A DNA stretch of 64,000 nucleotides from Adineta vaga (lineage: Eukaryota; Rotifera), in the NCBI GenBank assembly GCA_021613535.1, contig CP075493.1, positions 5,270,001-5,334,000 of the forward strand, written 5' to 3'. Below the pieces are notes generated by a model that saw nothing but the letters and a program-made list of their open reading frames with translations, searched no databases and was not told the DNA's origin. Numbering within the stretch: position 1 is the stretch's first letter; each line of letters starts with the position of its first letter. Positions 40,340 to 55,489 of this stretch are shown here, one piece after another. Both the position numbers and the translations under genes were made by a program.

Positions 40340-43300
40340 ATGTCTGCTATTGCAAGCATAATTACGTCATATGTAAAATCGGCTTATAACAATATCAATC
40401 CGTCCACACTTACCGGTGCCATTGATATTATTGTTGTTAGACAAGAAGATGGAACACTTCGTGGTACACCATTTCATGTTCGTTTTGGCAAACTAGGTGT
40501 GCTTAGAAATCAACAAAATAAGGTAAAGATAAATAGATAATGATTTTAGAAACACAATTAAATTTCGTTTAGGTTTATATAACTATCAATGGCAATCCAG
40601 TCGAAGATCTCTATATGGAATTGGGACAAGCTGGAGAAGCGCTATTTATCGAAGAAGATACAGGTCCATCAAGTCTTCCACCAATGCGCCATTTGGATCC
40701 ATCAAATAATAATAATTGTTTTGATCCTGATAATGCTTTAAGCATTGATGGTCATCCACAATTATCGAACATTGATTGTTCACCTCAAATAATTAATAAA
40801 CAACTTGATGAACAAAAAGCTCATGATACTAATGAACCTGTTGCTAAATATGCATATGAACAACCGGGAGTATCATCGATTGATGTTGATACTTTGAATT
40901 CGACTACAACAACATCAAATCGTCGTCGTCCAAAACGGCGACTACTCAATCGTAATGAACAAATAAATAAAACATCAAGTGAAGAAGATGAAGCACAAGA
41001 ACAAGATGAAGATGCTGAAATTGAAAATATGTTATCGTTAACAAGACGTCAATCACGTGTTCGAACACGTGATCGGACTCCTGTTTCAATGCATGATATG
41101 CAAAATGGTAATCAGCGTACTGATTCAACTGTACCTATGATACGAAGACGTAGTGCAAGTGAAAACGATGTACCATTCTTTCAACTTGATGACGAAAAAC
41201 AATCGGAGTCTTCGACACCTTTTGTCGATGCACATAGTCGACTGAATAGCATTGACAGTCGAAAAAAATTATTAATTATTCCACCAAAAAAATTACCGGA
41301 ATCTGATCAGGATGATAATGATGACGATGATGGTGATGATAATGAAAGTTATAGTAGTAGTCAAGAAGATAGTCTTCGTAATGATGAATTTCATCAAAAA
41401 ACCAAACGTACTCTATCCAATCCAATACCAATTGAGCAGAAACCAGTCGAAGATGATCTTTTAAATTCTAATAATCAATCTAGTTCATTATTGGAAACAG
41501 TTTTTTCTCAATCAGCACCATCAACTAATAATAATATAACTATAGCACCAATTCGTATTAGTCAATCCATTGGTCAAAAGTCATATTATTTAAATGAAGA
41601 TTATACTCCACCATCATCGTTTGAAGATGCAACACCGCCTCGACCAACAAGTCCAAAATCAGATACGGAATATGTATTAGATAAAACAGCCCAATCATCT
41701 ACAAAAAATGTTCGAAGATATTTTGGTTGGAGATGGAAATGGGGAGAATTGCCAGAACGATCAAGTGTATTGCGATATTTCTGGCCATCGTCATCAAAAG
41801 CACAAAAAACGACACCAAAAGAAGGTCTCTATCTTGATGATATTACAAACGATAAATGCGATGATCGATCACGTTATCTACCAGAATTAGATTATCGTCA
41901 AAGTCAACAACAAACTTCACTCGATGAGGATCAAGAATCAGGAACTGGAAATTCCATTCCACATTCACCAGTTCGAGAATATGAAACTTCGTAAGTAAAA
42001 AAATCACTTCTTTGCTTTTTTTCTCGCTTGGAAACTTAGAAAACTTGAAGTTTTCCCTCAGATGAACAGTTTAACATCTAATTTTGATCTTATGTTTGAC
42101 TTATTTCAGTGATCAAATAATACTCTTTTATTGGTAAGATATATTGTCTATAGTATATGGTTGTAGTTTCTGCACATATCTTTTTGTTTTCTTTTTGAGT
42201 ACATTTTTATTCATTTGGATTTGCTTTTTCTCTCTTTTCAGTTGTCTTCTTGGTGATGTTCAACTTTCATTATGTGGAAATTTGAGTAAATTATCATCGA
42301 TGACAGATGATTTATTTAATGCACATCTTATTTCTTATGATACATTTGCAAGTAATCCATCAATTATTAATGATCCTAATTTAGTTGTACGTATTGCTGG
42401 AAAATATTATAATTGGAGTGTTGCTTCTGCATTGATGGCTTCAACAAATATTTATCACAAAGAATTGCCTGTTGAAACAGTAGAACATTTACAAGCTAAA
42501 CATATGACACAATCGAAATCACGAACAACAAGTAGTAGTAGTGGCAATGGATGGTGGCCATTTTCTGGCAAGACAAATGTTGCAAAAACTGATGATACTG
42601 ATTTGGCTACTGCCGAAGCACTTGCATTAGTGGTCAAAGCTGAAGTTATTCCATCGATATTAAAATCTAAAAACTTAGCTCGAAATAATTCGTATGTTTC
42701 TTGTTTTATTTATTAATTGATTAATTATCTTCATTTGTTTGTAGTCATGATAGTGAACAAGAAGATAGTGAAGTAAAAAAATTAACCGATAAAATCGAAC
42801 AACGACAACAACCACCAACAACAAAAACATTGAAAAAAACAATGATTTTAACATCTGATCAATTAAAACGCTTGAATCTGAAATCAGGCACTAATCATGT
42901 TGAATTCAGTGTTACTACCGCTTTCCAAGGTACAACTGTTGTTGAAGCAAATATTTTCTTATTTGATCATATGACAAAATTTGTCATATCTGATATTGAT
43001 GGAACTATAACAAGATCGGATGTTTTTGGTCATATTCTTCCATTAGTTGGCAGAGATTGGTATCATGAAGGTATTGCTGATTTCTTTCAAGCAATCCAAG
43101 AAAATGGTTATCAATTTATTTATTTATCGGCACGTGCTATTGGACAAAGTGATTTAACACGAACGTGTCTTCGTAATGTCAATCAATGTGGTAGTGCATT
43201 ACCAAGTGGTCCATTATTAATTTCACCAGATACTTTAATGACTGCACTTTATCGGTTTGTTAATTATTAGCATTTTTCTTTTCATGTGATAAAATTCCAT

Positions 43301-43902
43301 TTCTTTCGTTTGTTTAGAGAGGTGATTGCGAAAAAACCAGAAGATTTTAAAATTGAATGTTTAAAAAACATTGCTAGTTTATTTCCTGATAAAAATCCGT
43401 TTTATGCTGGTTTTGGTAATCGAATTAATGTAAATTCTTCGATTCTTTGTTTTTCCAATTCGTACAGAATCATCTTTTGTTCTTATAGGATCAATGGGCA
43501 TATACAGCTGTTGGTATCCCGGTAACACGTATATTTACAATAAATCCCCGTGGTGAAGTTGTTCGACAAAAAATGTCTCAAATCTTGTCAACTTCATATA
43601 AAAATTTACATGAAGTTGTTGATCAAGTCTTTCCTCCTATGGATTCATTTTCTGCTAGTGAAACATACTCATCGTTTACATTTTGGCGTGATGAACCTGC
43701 TATGGATACATTCGATGAAGAAATGCTTCAACAATTAGCAGCAATGACTCCACGACAAAAATCGAAAGGTAAAAGCCCAACACTACCAGTAACAACTGGC
43801 GTTTTACCAAAAACAACTCCAACAACAACAGTGATAAAACCCGGAGGTGAAAAATTATTAACAATAGCTCAAGCGACGGAAAATACAGTGAAAAAAGCAT
43901 AG
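40340..43902 (+). CDS. LPIN: Lipin, Mg2+-dependent phosphatidate phosphatase
   Basis: Converts phosphatidate to diacylglycerol at the ER and also acts as a nuclear co-regulator. Exons 40340..40522, 40573..41990, 42110..42133, 42242..42691, 42745..43254, 43318..43429 and 43489..43902 give 1036 residues. The N-lip domain starts with [17 protein letters not shown] and [13 protein letters not shown] long acidic, Ser-rich linker follows, holding a polybasic tract (RRRPKRR) likely used for membrane or nuclear targeting. The C-lip domain has the catalytic DIDGT (Asp775, Asp777) followed by HILP in place of the usual co-activator-type LGQILP. YWRD-like FWRDEPAMD ends the conserved part. The 24-nt exon at 42110-42133 is in phase and could be skipped; its use is uncertain. 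DHX37 follows 318 bp downstream. Confidence 0.94.
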
Positions 43903-44220
43903 ATAATATTTTTAATTGTTCTTTCGTTTTTCGATCGATCAACATCCGAATGTCAGATATTGATAAACATTAATTTTTCTTTTTTCTCTCTTATTCATTC
44001 CTCAGTTTACTTTCTTCATCTATTCTCTATCGTTTCTTCCCGTTGATTTCAATATAACTGCATGTGTATTGTTGTTGTTTTCATGTATATTTATATGTGC
44101 GTGTGTGTGCGTGAAGGTTTGTGCGTATTTTAAAGAAAAGAAAAATGTTATTCAAAACAAAAATCTAAACTAAATAAGAGATGTTTTTAGTTTCTAGTTT
44201 TGGACATATTTCATTTATAG
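43903..44220. other. Gap between lipin and DHX37
   Basis: The lipin 3' UTR, with a GT-rich stretch at 44095-44125. It ends in TTTATAG directly abutting the DHX37 ATG, which resembles a trans-splice acceptor. Confidence 0.5.
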
Positions 44221-47200
44221 ATGAAACCATCTCGTTTAGCACGTCGTTTTAATAAGAAAGGTCGTCAAGAGAAAAAAGTTGTTGTTATTGAACAAAATCC
44301 ATTAACAAATGTAATTTGTTTTTTCGTCTGCTCATATTTATCCTATTTCAAGTATTTTCGTTATTGTCAATTAGGTTCTTGTTGAAAGTGAGACAACAAC
44401 AGCGGATAATAATTCCATTTTACCATCGAAGAAACGAACTACTCGAACTATTAATCAAACAACAGCACCTGTTAAACGTAAACTATCGAAGAAAGAACGC
44501 AAACGTTTAGAAAAAGTGCTCGATCTTAAAAATAAGAAAGCAAAAGTAAGAATATTCAAAAAGATAAAACTTTCGTAATAAAGATTCATTTTTTTTCTGT
44601 TCTATAGCGTGTTGAATTATTAGATAAATTAGGTCAAGTTCAAATTGGTAATGATGAATTGGCACTTCTTCATTCTGTGAAAAATATTGGTACTAAACCA
44701 AAACGGTATTCCTTTTCTTTTTGTATCAAAAACATTCAGTTCATTCGTCTTCGTCTTCTAGTCAACCGATTAATATTCCTACTTTAACAGATACTTCGTC
44801 ATCGACGATTATTAATCTTAATCATCTCTCTAGAAAACGTCCAGCACAAATAGCAACTGAAACCATTCATAAGTTCGTAATCATTTCATATGTCTACCTT
44901 ATTTCCTTTTTTTTCTCTTTAGTGAAGTTGATCTTAGTTCGAGTGATGATGAAGATGTCGATGGTACCATCAATGATGAAGATATTCGTAAAGCATTACT
45001 TCCTTCTCAATCATCAGCAACACCATCAACTCCAACGATTGTTCCATCTAGTATTTCCAATCGACGTCGACGAAAAAGTAGTGCTAGTAGCAGCGAAGAA
45101 GTGACTGTTGACATTCCTGCTCGACCTCATGCAAATGTTCAAGTTGAACGTAGTGAAGAAATTCAAGCAATACGTTCTCAATTACCCATCATTACCGAAG
45201 AACAAGTCATCATGGAAGCTATTCATGATAATCTGGTCGTACTAATTTGTGGTGAAACTGGTAAAAGACCATTTTTTTCCTATTTTGACCATAGAAATAA
45301 TCTAATTTTTGTTATCTTTCAATGAAGGTAGTGGTAAAACTACTCAATTACCTCAATTTCTTTATGAAGCTGGCTATACTCTTGGTGGTAAACTGATTGG
45401 TATTACTGAACCACGGCGTGTTGCTGCTATTTCAATGGCTTCACGTGTTGCACATGAATTAAATTTAACCGATGAGTTCGTTGATACAATATTTTTTCGA
45501 ACGAACAAAACTTAATCATTCTCTATTTCTAGTCAAGTATCATATCAAATTCGTTATGAAGGTACATTTAAAAAAGAAACAACGTGTATCAAATTTATGA
45601 CTGATGGTGTTCTATTAAAAGAAGTTCAAAATGATTTCTTATTAACTAATTATAGTTGTATCTTGATTGATGAAGCACATGAACGTAGTGTAGCAACTGA
45701 TGTTCTCATCGGTCTATTGTCACGTATTGTACCTATTCGTTGTCGACGAAATGATCCACTTCGATTAGTTATTATGTCTGCGACGATGCGAATTGATGAA
45801 TTTGTTAATAATCGACATTTATTTAAATTAAAACCGAAAATTATTAATATTGACGCAAGACAATATCCAGTGACAATACATTTCAATAAAAAGACACCGA
45901 AAAACTATGTTGAAGAAGCATATAAAAAAGTTTGTAAAATTCATCGTCAATTACCTACCGGTGGTATTCTCGTGTTTGTAACTGGTCAACAAGAAGTTCA
46001 AGTATTGTGTCATCGATTACGAAAGAAATTTCCAATGCGAACACAAACAGAAAATGATCGTAAGATAAAATGATATTGTCCTTTGTTTTACTCCTATTTT
46101 TTTTTCATTCTAATTTAGATGATGAACCAGAATTAAAACCGAAAAAATTGAAAAAGAATAAGAAACAAATAGCTATAGAGAATAAGTCTTCTTTGGGTAT
46201 TATTGATGAAGAAGAACTTGAACATTTACAATCTGATATTGAGGAAGATGAAGGAGGAAAAGAAGGTTCGATCGCAAGTGATATCGATGATGGTGATGAT
46301 GAAGATGATGGCATGGGTGCTGGAGAAATTTCTTCTGAACCACTTTATGTTCTTCCACTTTATGCAATACTTTCATCAAATAAACAAGCTCGAGTATGTC
46401 CTTGATATTTTGTTATTGGTTAAACATATTCGATTTAGGTATTTGAACCTCCACCACCTGGAACACGTTTATGTGTTGTAGCTACGAATGTTGCTGAAAC
46501 ATCGATTACAATTTCTGATGTGAAATACATTATCGATTGTGGAAAAGTAAAAGATTGATCATGATAACATCTAAAATCATTTTATATGTATAGGTTAAAA
46601 CAAAATATTATGATAAATTAACAGGTGTATCAACATTTCGAATTGAATGGACATCGAAAGCATCGGCAAATCAACGAACAGGTCGTGCTGGTCGAACAGC
46701 ACCCGGTCATTGTACGTTCTCTTTTGTATGTCTATTTGTATTCTACTATCTCTTTTAGGTTATCGTCTTTATTCATCCGCAATTTATAATGATTCATTTA
46801 CAGAATATACACCACCGGAAATTATTCGAAAACCTGTTGAAGATCTTGTTTTACAATTAAAAACATTAAATATCGATCGTTTAGCAAATTTTCCATTTCC
46901 TACTCCACCAGATCTCAAAGCGATAGCTGTTGCTGAACAAATTCTTGTGCAATTGAATGCTCTCGATGAAAAATCACCAACAAAAAAGATTTCAGAATTA
47001 GGTCGACGAATGTCAGCATTTCCACTTAATCCAAGATATTCAAAAATGTTAGTTATTGCTCAAGAAAATCAAGTTCTATTACCATATATCATTGCATTAG
47101 TCGCAGCATTGAGTGTCAATGAAGTATTAACGAATGGACATGTGAAAATTCAAAAAGTAATGAAGTTTTACAAAACGAATATGTATATAATAGAAGTAAT

Positions 47201-48917
47201 ATTATCTTTTAGGATAATCAAGAGATGAATATTAATTTAGATGATTTAAGACGACAATGGATCGGACAAGTATGTGTTTGTTTTGTTCAAATTTGTTTTT
47301 TTTTATTAGAAAAAAAAATATTCAGGGTGAAGCACATCTCTTTGGTGATATGATGGTTTTATTGAAAGCAGTTGGCGCAATAGATCACGGAAATATAAAA
47401 AATGAATTGTCAGTTTGTACTCATTATGGTCTACGACCAAAAGCAATGACGGAAATCCGGAAAATCCGTCGACAATTGATCCAAATTGGTAAGAAATCCT
47501 CTCAGTTTATTCTCAACAAGAATAATTTCTATGTTCAACATTACCGTTTATTTACTTTTTTCTTCTTAAATAGAAAAAGAAGTAAAATATCCAAAGAAAA
47601 TGACTCTAAATGTTAATATTTACTGTTTATATTGAGCACAAAACTTTTGTTTTTCTCTTCGATCCTATTTTCCGTTCTTCTATCGTTATAGATTCTCGAG
47701 AAAGAAAGAGAGAAAAAAAAACATCATTTATTATCCATATAAGTTGTCGATTGGAAGAAAATATCCACTTCGATAAACATATTTTTCTTTCGACGCAGAA
47801 AGAATAAATAACCAGGGCAATAAAGTCTATATCGAGCACTATATTTCATTTTTAGTTAAGACAATATTACCCGAAACAGCAACAATACTTGATGCTCGTC
47901 TCGTACCACCAAATGAACAACAGATATGTTTATTACGCAAAGTTCTTGCAGCTGGTATGGTCGATCGTTTAGCCAAGTATATGATTAGATACAATATTTG
48001 TTTTTATCTCAAAGAATGATGTGTTTTTTCTTTCTTTTTTAGACGAATGGATGGACCTGTAATGATCAAAGGTCATAAAGCAAATAATGCTTATCAAGTA
48101 ACTCTATTACAAAGTATTTCATATAAAAGGAAAACATTTCATATAAAATTTGTAGACTCTTCTGCTTGAAGAACCAGTATTTATTCATCCATCATCGGTT
48201 CTAATCAATGATTTACCACCATTTGTTTGTTATCAACAATTACATGAAACAAAGCGAATATTTATTAAAGGTTTGTTCTTTTAAAAACGAAGTAGTTTTT
48301 TTTTATTTACTAAATTCAATGAAAATCGGCTTTATCTTGAACTGAATTCGAATATGCTACTTTAGATATTTGTGCGATTCAAATGGATTGGATTGTTCAA
48401 TTGAATCCACATTTATGTTCTTTCGGTCCAATTGAGGAAGATCCATCACCACGTTATGATGAAAATCAAGATAAAATGGTATGCTGTCGTAAAGCAACAA
48501 TTGGTCAACGTGTATCATGGTCACTTGGTCCAGCAATTGAAACATCATTTTCATTAGATACAATCGATCGTTTTCGTTGGTTTGGGAAATCTTTTCTTGA
48601 TGGAATTATTTGTCCAAAATTATTACAATTTCATCCCGCTTTATTATGCTCATCGAATGCTATGGTGAAATCATGGGCATCATTAATGGAACGAACACAA
48701 AAGTTTTTGAATGCATTGGTAGCGAAACAGATCGACAGTCGAGGTCAATTAAAAGAAGTTTGGTCAACTGAACCTAAATGTAAGAAAATGATTTTTTTTA
48801 CTGTCTTTTAAATTCGTTGGTATTTTCTATCTAGATTTACTTGATGTTTATTGTAATTGGTTACCTGAATCAGTGCATGCTCAAGTCAGATCTATTTGGC
48901 CGCCTCTTTCGAAATAA
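44221..48917 (+). CDS. DHX37: DHX37 (DEAH-box helicase, ribosome biogenesis)
   Basis: Orthologue of human DHX37 and yeast Dhr1, the helicase that removes U3 snoRNA from pre-18S rRNA in the nucleolus. Eighteen exons (44221..44310, 44375..44545, 44608..44705, 44762..44872, 44923..45260, 45328..45475, 45533..46059, 46119..46393, 46439..46546, 46594..46711, 46759..47156, 47213..47269, 47326..47488, 47856..47976, 48043..48097, 48156..48270, 48366..48779, 48835..48917) give 1129 residues (human 1157). A basic N-terminus is followed by Walker A GETGSGKTT (about 267-275, split by an intron), DEAH at 365-368, MSAT, and the RecA2 motif [15 protein letters not shown]2 and OB-type regions complete it. 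An acidic insert (about 500-560) is shared with the orthologues. Intron 13 (47489-47855, 367 bp) is unusually long. Confidence 0.95.
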
Positions 48918-49026
48918 ATTCAATGTTTAAGATTTGTTTTTCTTATGAAAATTCTTTGTTAACAACAAACAGTTGTTTTTGTTTTGTTATCCATTGATAA
49001 ATTTTAGATAGATCGATATAATCGAA

Positions 49027-50731
<1,705 letters not shown>

Positions 50732-51008
50732 ATCTGGTCGAACAGTATTGCTTTTCTCTCTCTCTCTCTCTCTTGTTCATTATAGTAACATTAGATGAAA
50801 CAAATTTAAATAAAAGATACGTACACATTTTCTCCTCATCGTCATCGTCTTCTTCTTCTTCTTCTTCTTTTTCGTTCTCTTCTCGTTTTACTATCTCTTC
50901 AATTGTTTGTTCATGTCCATTGTCAAAAGAGATTAGTCATTGAACAATGTAAATAATCAGAGAGAAAAGAACGAAAGTAAATACAGAAAATTTGCCCAGA
51001 AGTAAAAA
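50732..51008. repeat. TC dinucleotide and TTC trinucleotide microsatellites
   Basis: Gap after GMPR. A TC run lies at 50754-50773, AATAAA near 50809, and about seven TTC units at 50848-50870. It is the 3' flank of GMPR and the leader of the next gene. Confidence 0.8.
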
Positions 51009-51515
51009 ATGTTGTGTCGACAATGGTCGATGTTCATCGTGGTAACCTTTCTATGTAATTCATTAGCCTATGCTCATCGTAAAACGTCTTCACGAAGTTC
51101 ATTTTCCTGTTTTAAATGTACACATCATGATAAACCACAAGAAATGAAAGAAGCTGCTTGTATGAAAAAATTCGATCCTAGTAAATACACTCAAGAAGGA
51201 TGCGTAAGTGACAATGGACCTGGGAAATGTCTTAAATCTTATGCTAAAACTGAAGCACGTACAAAGAAACAAATCGAAGATGATGAACGATCATTAACAG
51301 TACGCAAATGTGTTTCACAAGGTGAACTTGAATATTTAAAAAATGTTCGAAATATTGATACAAGTGATGGTTGCCATACAATTCGTTCAACAAAAACCAA
51401 ACATAAAGTATATTGTTTTTGTTCGACAAATCTATGTAATCAAGCGAAAAGCCATGTGTCAAAATCAATAGTGACATTCATTTTTTGTATAGTTTTTCTG
51501 AAAATAAATTTCTGA
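51009..51515 (+). CDS. Secreted or GPI-anchored Ly6/uPAR-type (three-finger) protein
   Basis: Single exon, 168 residues. An N-terminal signal peptide (about 1-23) is followed by a domain with ten cysteines that opens with CFKC and ends CFCSTNLCN, the hallmark terminal pattern of the Ly6/uPAR three-finger fold. A hydrophobic C-terminus (about 150-168) fits a GPI-anchor signal. The middle is longer and more charged than in vertebrate Ly6 proteins. In animals such proteins modulate receptors, channels or septate junctions; the partner here is unknown. It starts 277 bp after GMPR on the same strand, with a CCCAG acceptor-like site about 9 bases before the ATG. Confidence 0.75.
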   Translation: MLCRQWSMFIVVTFLCNSLAYAHRKTSSRSSFSCFKCTHHDKPQEMKEAACMKKFDPSKYTQEGCVSDNGPGKCLKSYAKTEARTKKQIEDDERSLTVRKCVSQGELEYLKNVRNIDTSDGCHTIRSTKTKHKVYCFCSTNLCNQAKSHVSKSIVTFIFCIVFLKINF

Positions 51516-51654
51516 AGAATGATTCTCGAATGTTATCGAACATAACATTTCATTTAAATCCATTAGAAAGGTTTCTGTTTGTTTTGTTTAAATAAAAAAA
51601 GATGTTGTCAAGTTTGTACAAAACATTTCGAGAGAGAAGAAAAACAACGTTTAT

Positions 51655-52296
51655 ATGGCGTCTACGAAGCGAGTTATAGTTAGTATATTATTAACTTATT
51701 TCTTTGAAAAATTTTACATATATTGATCTATTTAGACTACTGCTGTATATGCTAGTTCACCAGATCAGTCTAGCATCCCATACGGATATTCGCCATCTAG
51801 TAATCGAGTGAATAAGAAATTTTTTACAAATTCAGAAAAGTCCGTGATTGATCTCAATTCCAATGATGGACAATATCTACCAACTAATTTTCGTGCAAGT
51901 TTTAGACACATTCATCCAAAAGAACCTGAAAAGAAACATGGTCCAAAAACTACACTTCATGGACGTCGTCACGTTCAACAACATATACTATTACCACCGT
52001 CGGACTCCGAAATGTCATTAAAGAATCCATCTGTTCAAGACAGACCAACAGCTGTTGGAAATAAACATCCATTTATACGACCATCTAGACAAGTAAATAA
52101 TCAACAAACAGAAATACCTCCACGACCTGTTCATCCACAAAGATCTAAGAGAACGGTAACAAAACCAGAAACAATTCCTGCCAAAGTAGATCCAAGACAA
52201 GTTCGTAAACCTGTTAAATTACTAGATTATACGGATACAATGTCGAAAGATCATCGCTATGCTGTCGTATCGAATGGCAACGCATCAAACAGTTGA
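51655..52296 (+). CDS. Uncharacterised, largely disordered protein, possibly frameshifted at its 3' end
   Basis: Not recognised. The model uses exons 51655..51678 and 51736..52296 (intron 57 bp), giving 194 residues. It is rich in Pro, Arg, Lys, Ser and Asn, with no membrane segment and few cysteines. Short basic and proline motifs recur (for example RPSRQVN, PPRPVHPQRSKR). No domain was identified. Immediately past the annotated stop, the +1 frame stays open from 52274 to a stop at 52367-52369 and has similar composition, so the true C-terminus may have been altered by a one-base indel or a sequencing error. It sits between the Ly6-type gene and TMEM245 on the same strand. Confidence 0.5.
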
Positions 52297-52561
52297 TAAT
52301 CGTCGTCAAAGAGAAGTCGTAGAATCTCATGTTGAACCATTGACACGATATCCTAATGGACATAATTAAAACACAGAAAATGTTTTAGGTTTTTCTTTTG
52401 ATAAAATAAAACCAATTGCTTTTTAAAGAAAAACGTACTGAATATCTTTTCTCTCATATTAGATCAGATGATCAAATAGTTTTACTATATAACACTATGG
52501 CGTCATCTTTCGTTGATGGACATTTAATCAGCCTATGAAAAGCTTGGATTTTCCCCGACGA

Positions 52562-52581
52562 CGAACGAACGAACGAACGAA
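52562..52581. repeat. CGAA tetranucleotide microsatellite
   Basis: Five CGAA units in the gap (52370-52626) before TMEM245, probably in or near its leader. Confidence 0.85.
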
Positions 52582-52626
52582 TAGATGGAATTTAAATCAT
52601 CATATATGTATTAGTTTAGGATACTT

Positions 52627-55489
52627 ATGGCGAACAAGGAAGACCTCAATAATGGTAAATCTTTTTTCCGAAAGCAAAAAAATAACAAATCATTTTCTGT
52701 CCATTCATAGATGATGAAGTTCGTCGTCTTGATTCATCATTTTTAAACCTTCTTCCAGTTAAAACATCATCACAACGTGATCGACAAACATTTCGTACAG
52801 CATTTGTTCATTCAGCAGCAATACTATTTGTTTTAGTTTGTGGTGCCTGTGCTGTTCTTGCTTATCGTGTTTTAGAACCATTTCTTCGAAGTATTCTATG
52901 GTCAGTATTAGCCGGTGCATTCTTATTTCCACTCAAGAATCATTTAACATCTCTTGCGCGTCGTTATTTACGTCAATTAGATACTGATTCACATGTATTA
53001 GTCTATGGATTATTTATTCTTCTACCATTAAGAACAATTGATCGAACTATCGAATCAATTGGTCCATTATGTTTACGTAATTGGAAACAATTAGCATTCA
53101 TTGTAATATTTTTATCAACGATTGAATTACTTCAGAGTGGTGCTGTTTATCATTGGTTCATAACAGTTAGTGATGATATTACAAATACACTCATATTTAT
53201 TGTTCATATTTTTGATTCTGTATGGATAACTACATTAGTTATTGCGTATTTAATTGCTGTACTAACAATTTATGATAATTCACCAATCATTAAAAGTATA
53301 TTGAATATTATTGCTGTACCAGTTTGGTTCATTTTATTCGTTTATTTGTCACAATTTCTTCCAGTCACTTACCGATTGATTGTTATTATCCTATCGATTA
53401 TATTAATAGTGGTAGGTTTTATTGTTGATATAAGAGAACATTTCGATCGAACTGTTCCTCGTAAGTAATCTATGAAATTTCTCTATTGAATTGATTCGAT
53501 TGTAATACTATTTTGTTTCTCAATAGGTTCTAATGATATCGATAGTCAACATCGTCAAAAATGGATTTTCACCGATGCAATTGATATCTTCTATCGTATT
53601 CGAGCATATTATCGGGAAAAAAAAGCTCAAGTTCAATCGCCAACTACTGCACTATCTTCAGCCATTTCTGCACCTTATTTTACATTTGTACTTTGGTCAT
53701 TAATTGCAATTAAAGTCTATCAATTTCATTGGTATCTAATATCAATTCTTATTTTTGTTATTATTTATAAAATAATCAAATGTCTATTGATAAGAACATA
53801 TGTTTATTTAACACGACAAGAAAGTGTTCAATATCTCATTCAACAAATCATTAATTTTCTACAAGTTCGGTAAGAAGATGTTTAATGTAAAGAAAAACCA
53901 TAGTTTTCATACTTTTTCTTCTTCTATTCTTTCACATTAGACGTGATGTTTTAACACCATCACCATTACATGGTCTTGTTCGTTGTTTAATTAAAGGTGA
54001 CAAGAAATTTAATTATGGTTTGCAAGCATCAATCGATTATCTCGTCAGCGCATTCATGATTGTTACATTACTTGTTGCTGTTCTCTTTGGAACTATACTA
54101 TTGCTTATTCAGGTTTTTCTATTCATATACGTTATTTTTCTTTTTCAAATAGTAACTATTGTGTGGTATTTTAGATTCATCATGAAAGTATACATATGAT
54201 TAGATTAACAAGTAATCTCATAAATGAAACAATTACACTTCATCAATCATTTCAATATATGCTACCTGAGAAAGAACATATGGGTCAATTGTTGGATACA
54301 GCAATGAATAATTTCTATTTCGTTGGAAGAGGTTGGATAACGAAACAGGTTCGAAGCTATACGCATTTTTAAGTTTTGTTTTCCTCACAGTATATTTATG
54401 ATATTTTTTAGATTAATGTATTGGATCATAATCATTCATCGAATGCTAAACTTGAAGAAGAAGTTTTACAATTATGGGATCGTCTATATACATATATGAT
54501 GAATACGTCAACAATTCTATCAGCAAATGAAAATCGTAGTACTATTATGTATTCTTCAGCTAATCATACATTATTAATACCAAATTTATTTACGCAAATG
54601 CAAACAAATTTTGATTTTCATTTAAATGATTTATATCGTCTAATTCGAGATAATCTTGGTTTATTACGCACTGTTCTCGATTCAATTTGGTCGAATACAA
54701 CGCTTCTATTAACATTATTATCAACAATTATTTCCTTACTTTTCACGGGTGGTTTTGCATTATTTAATTTTCTTGTCGCATTTATAGTCTTTGTTACTTT
54801 ACTTTTCTATTTACTTTCACATTCGGATCAACCAATTTATCGACCAACTGAATGGTTAAATAATGCATTAGCAGTTGGCGAACGAGGTTTAGGAAAAGCA
54901 GTGAATGATGCTGTAACAAGTGTTTTTGTTGCTTCACTCAAAATCGCTGCTTTTTATGGTCTTTATACTTATGTTTTGCATACAATCGTTAGTTCAAATC
55001 TAGTTTTTTTACCAGCGGTTATTGCATCAATATGTGCCGTAACATTGAAATCATATTGGGCTGCATTACCTGGCTGTCTTGATTTGTGGCTTGTGCAACA
55101 ACGACCCATAGGTGCTCTCTTGTTATTACTTGGACAAATTGCACCCGTCTATGTTGTTGATACAGCGATTTATAGTGAAGTGAAAGGCGGCGGACATCAA
55201 GTAAAATTTGATTATGTAGGAAAAATAATGATTCGAAATGTGTGTGTTTTCTTTTTAGTATCTAACAGCATTGGCAATTGCCGGTGGTGTTTACTATCGA
55301 GGCATTGAAGGAGCTTTGATCGGACCAATTGTTTTATGTTGTTTATTAGTTGGTGTCAAGCTATATAATGAAACCATGGCTACAACATCATCTTCAAATC
55401 ATGAACAAGAGCCTTCGACTCCTTTAGTAACTTATTCAAAAAAACCTTTTGTACGTTCTCAAAGTTTACAAACAATGTTTGTTAGTTAG
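52627..55489 (+). CDS. TMEM245: TMEM245, multi-pass membrane protein (AI-2E transporter-like)
   Basis: Orthologue of human TMEM245 (C9orf5), a polytopic protein of unknown function distantly related to bacterial AI-2E-family permeases. Exons 52627..52654, 52711..53460, 53527..53869, 53941..54112, 54175..54348, 54412..55200 and 55259..55489 give 828 residues (human 879). Many hydrophobic helices are visible, with the first block from about residue 40 to 260 and later groups around 300-370, 400-440 and 560-780. The C-terminal block YLTALAIAGGVYYRGIEGA plus IGPIVLCCLLVG matches the conserved family end, including the GPI motif. The start was chosen at the ATG that splices in phase to exon 2. An AG site precedes the ATG by a few bases. 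Confidence 0.87.

Noticed and set aside
46105-46314. Serine-rich minus-strand frame
   Set aside because: Antisense of the acidic insert of DHX37.
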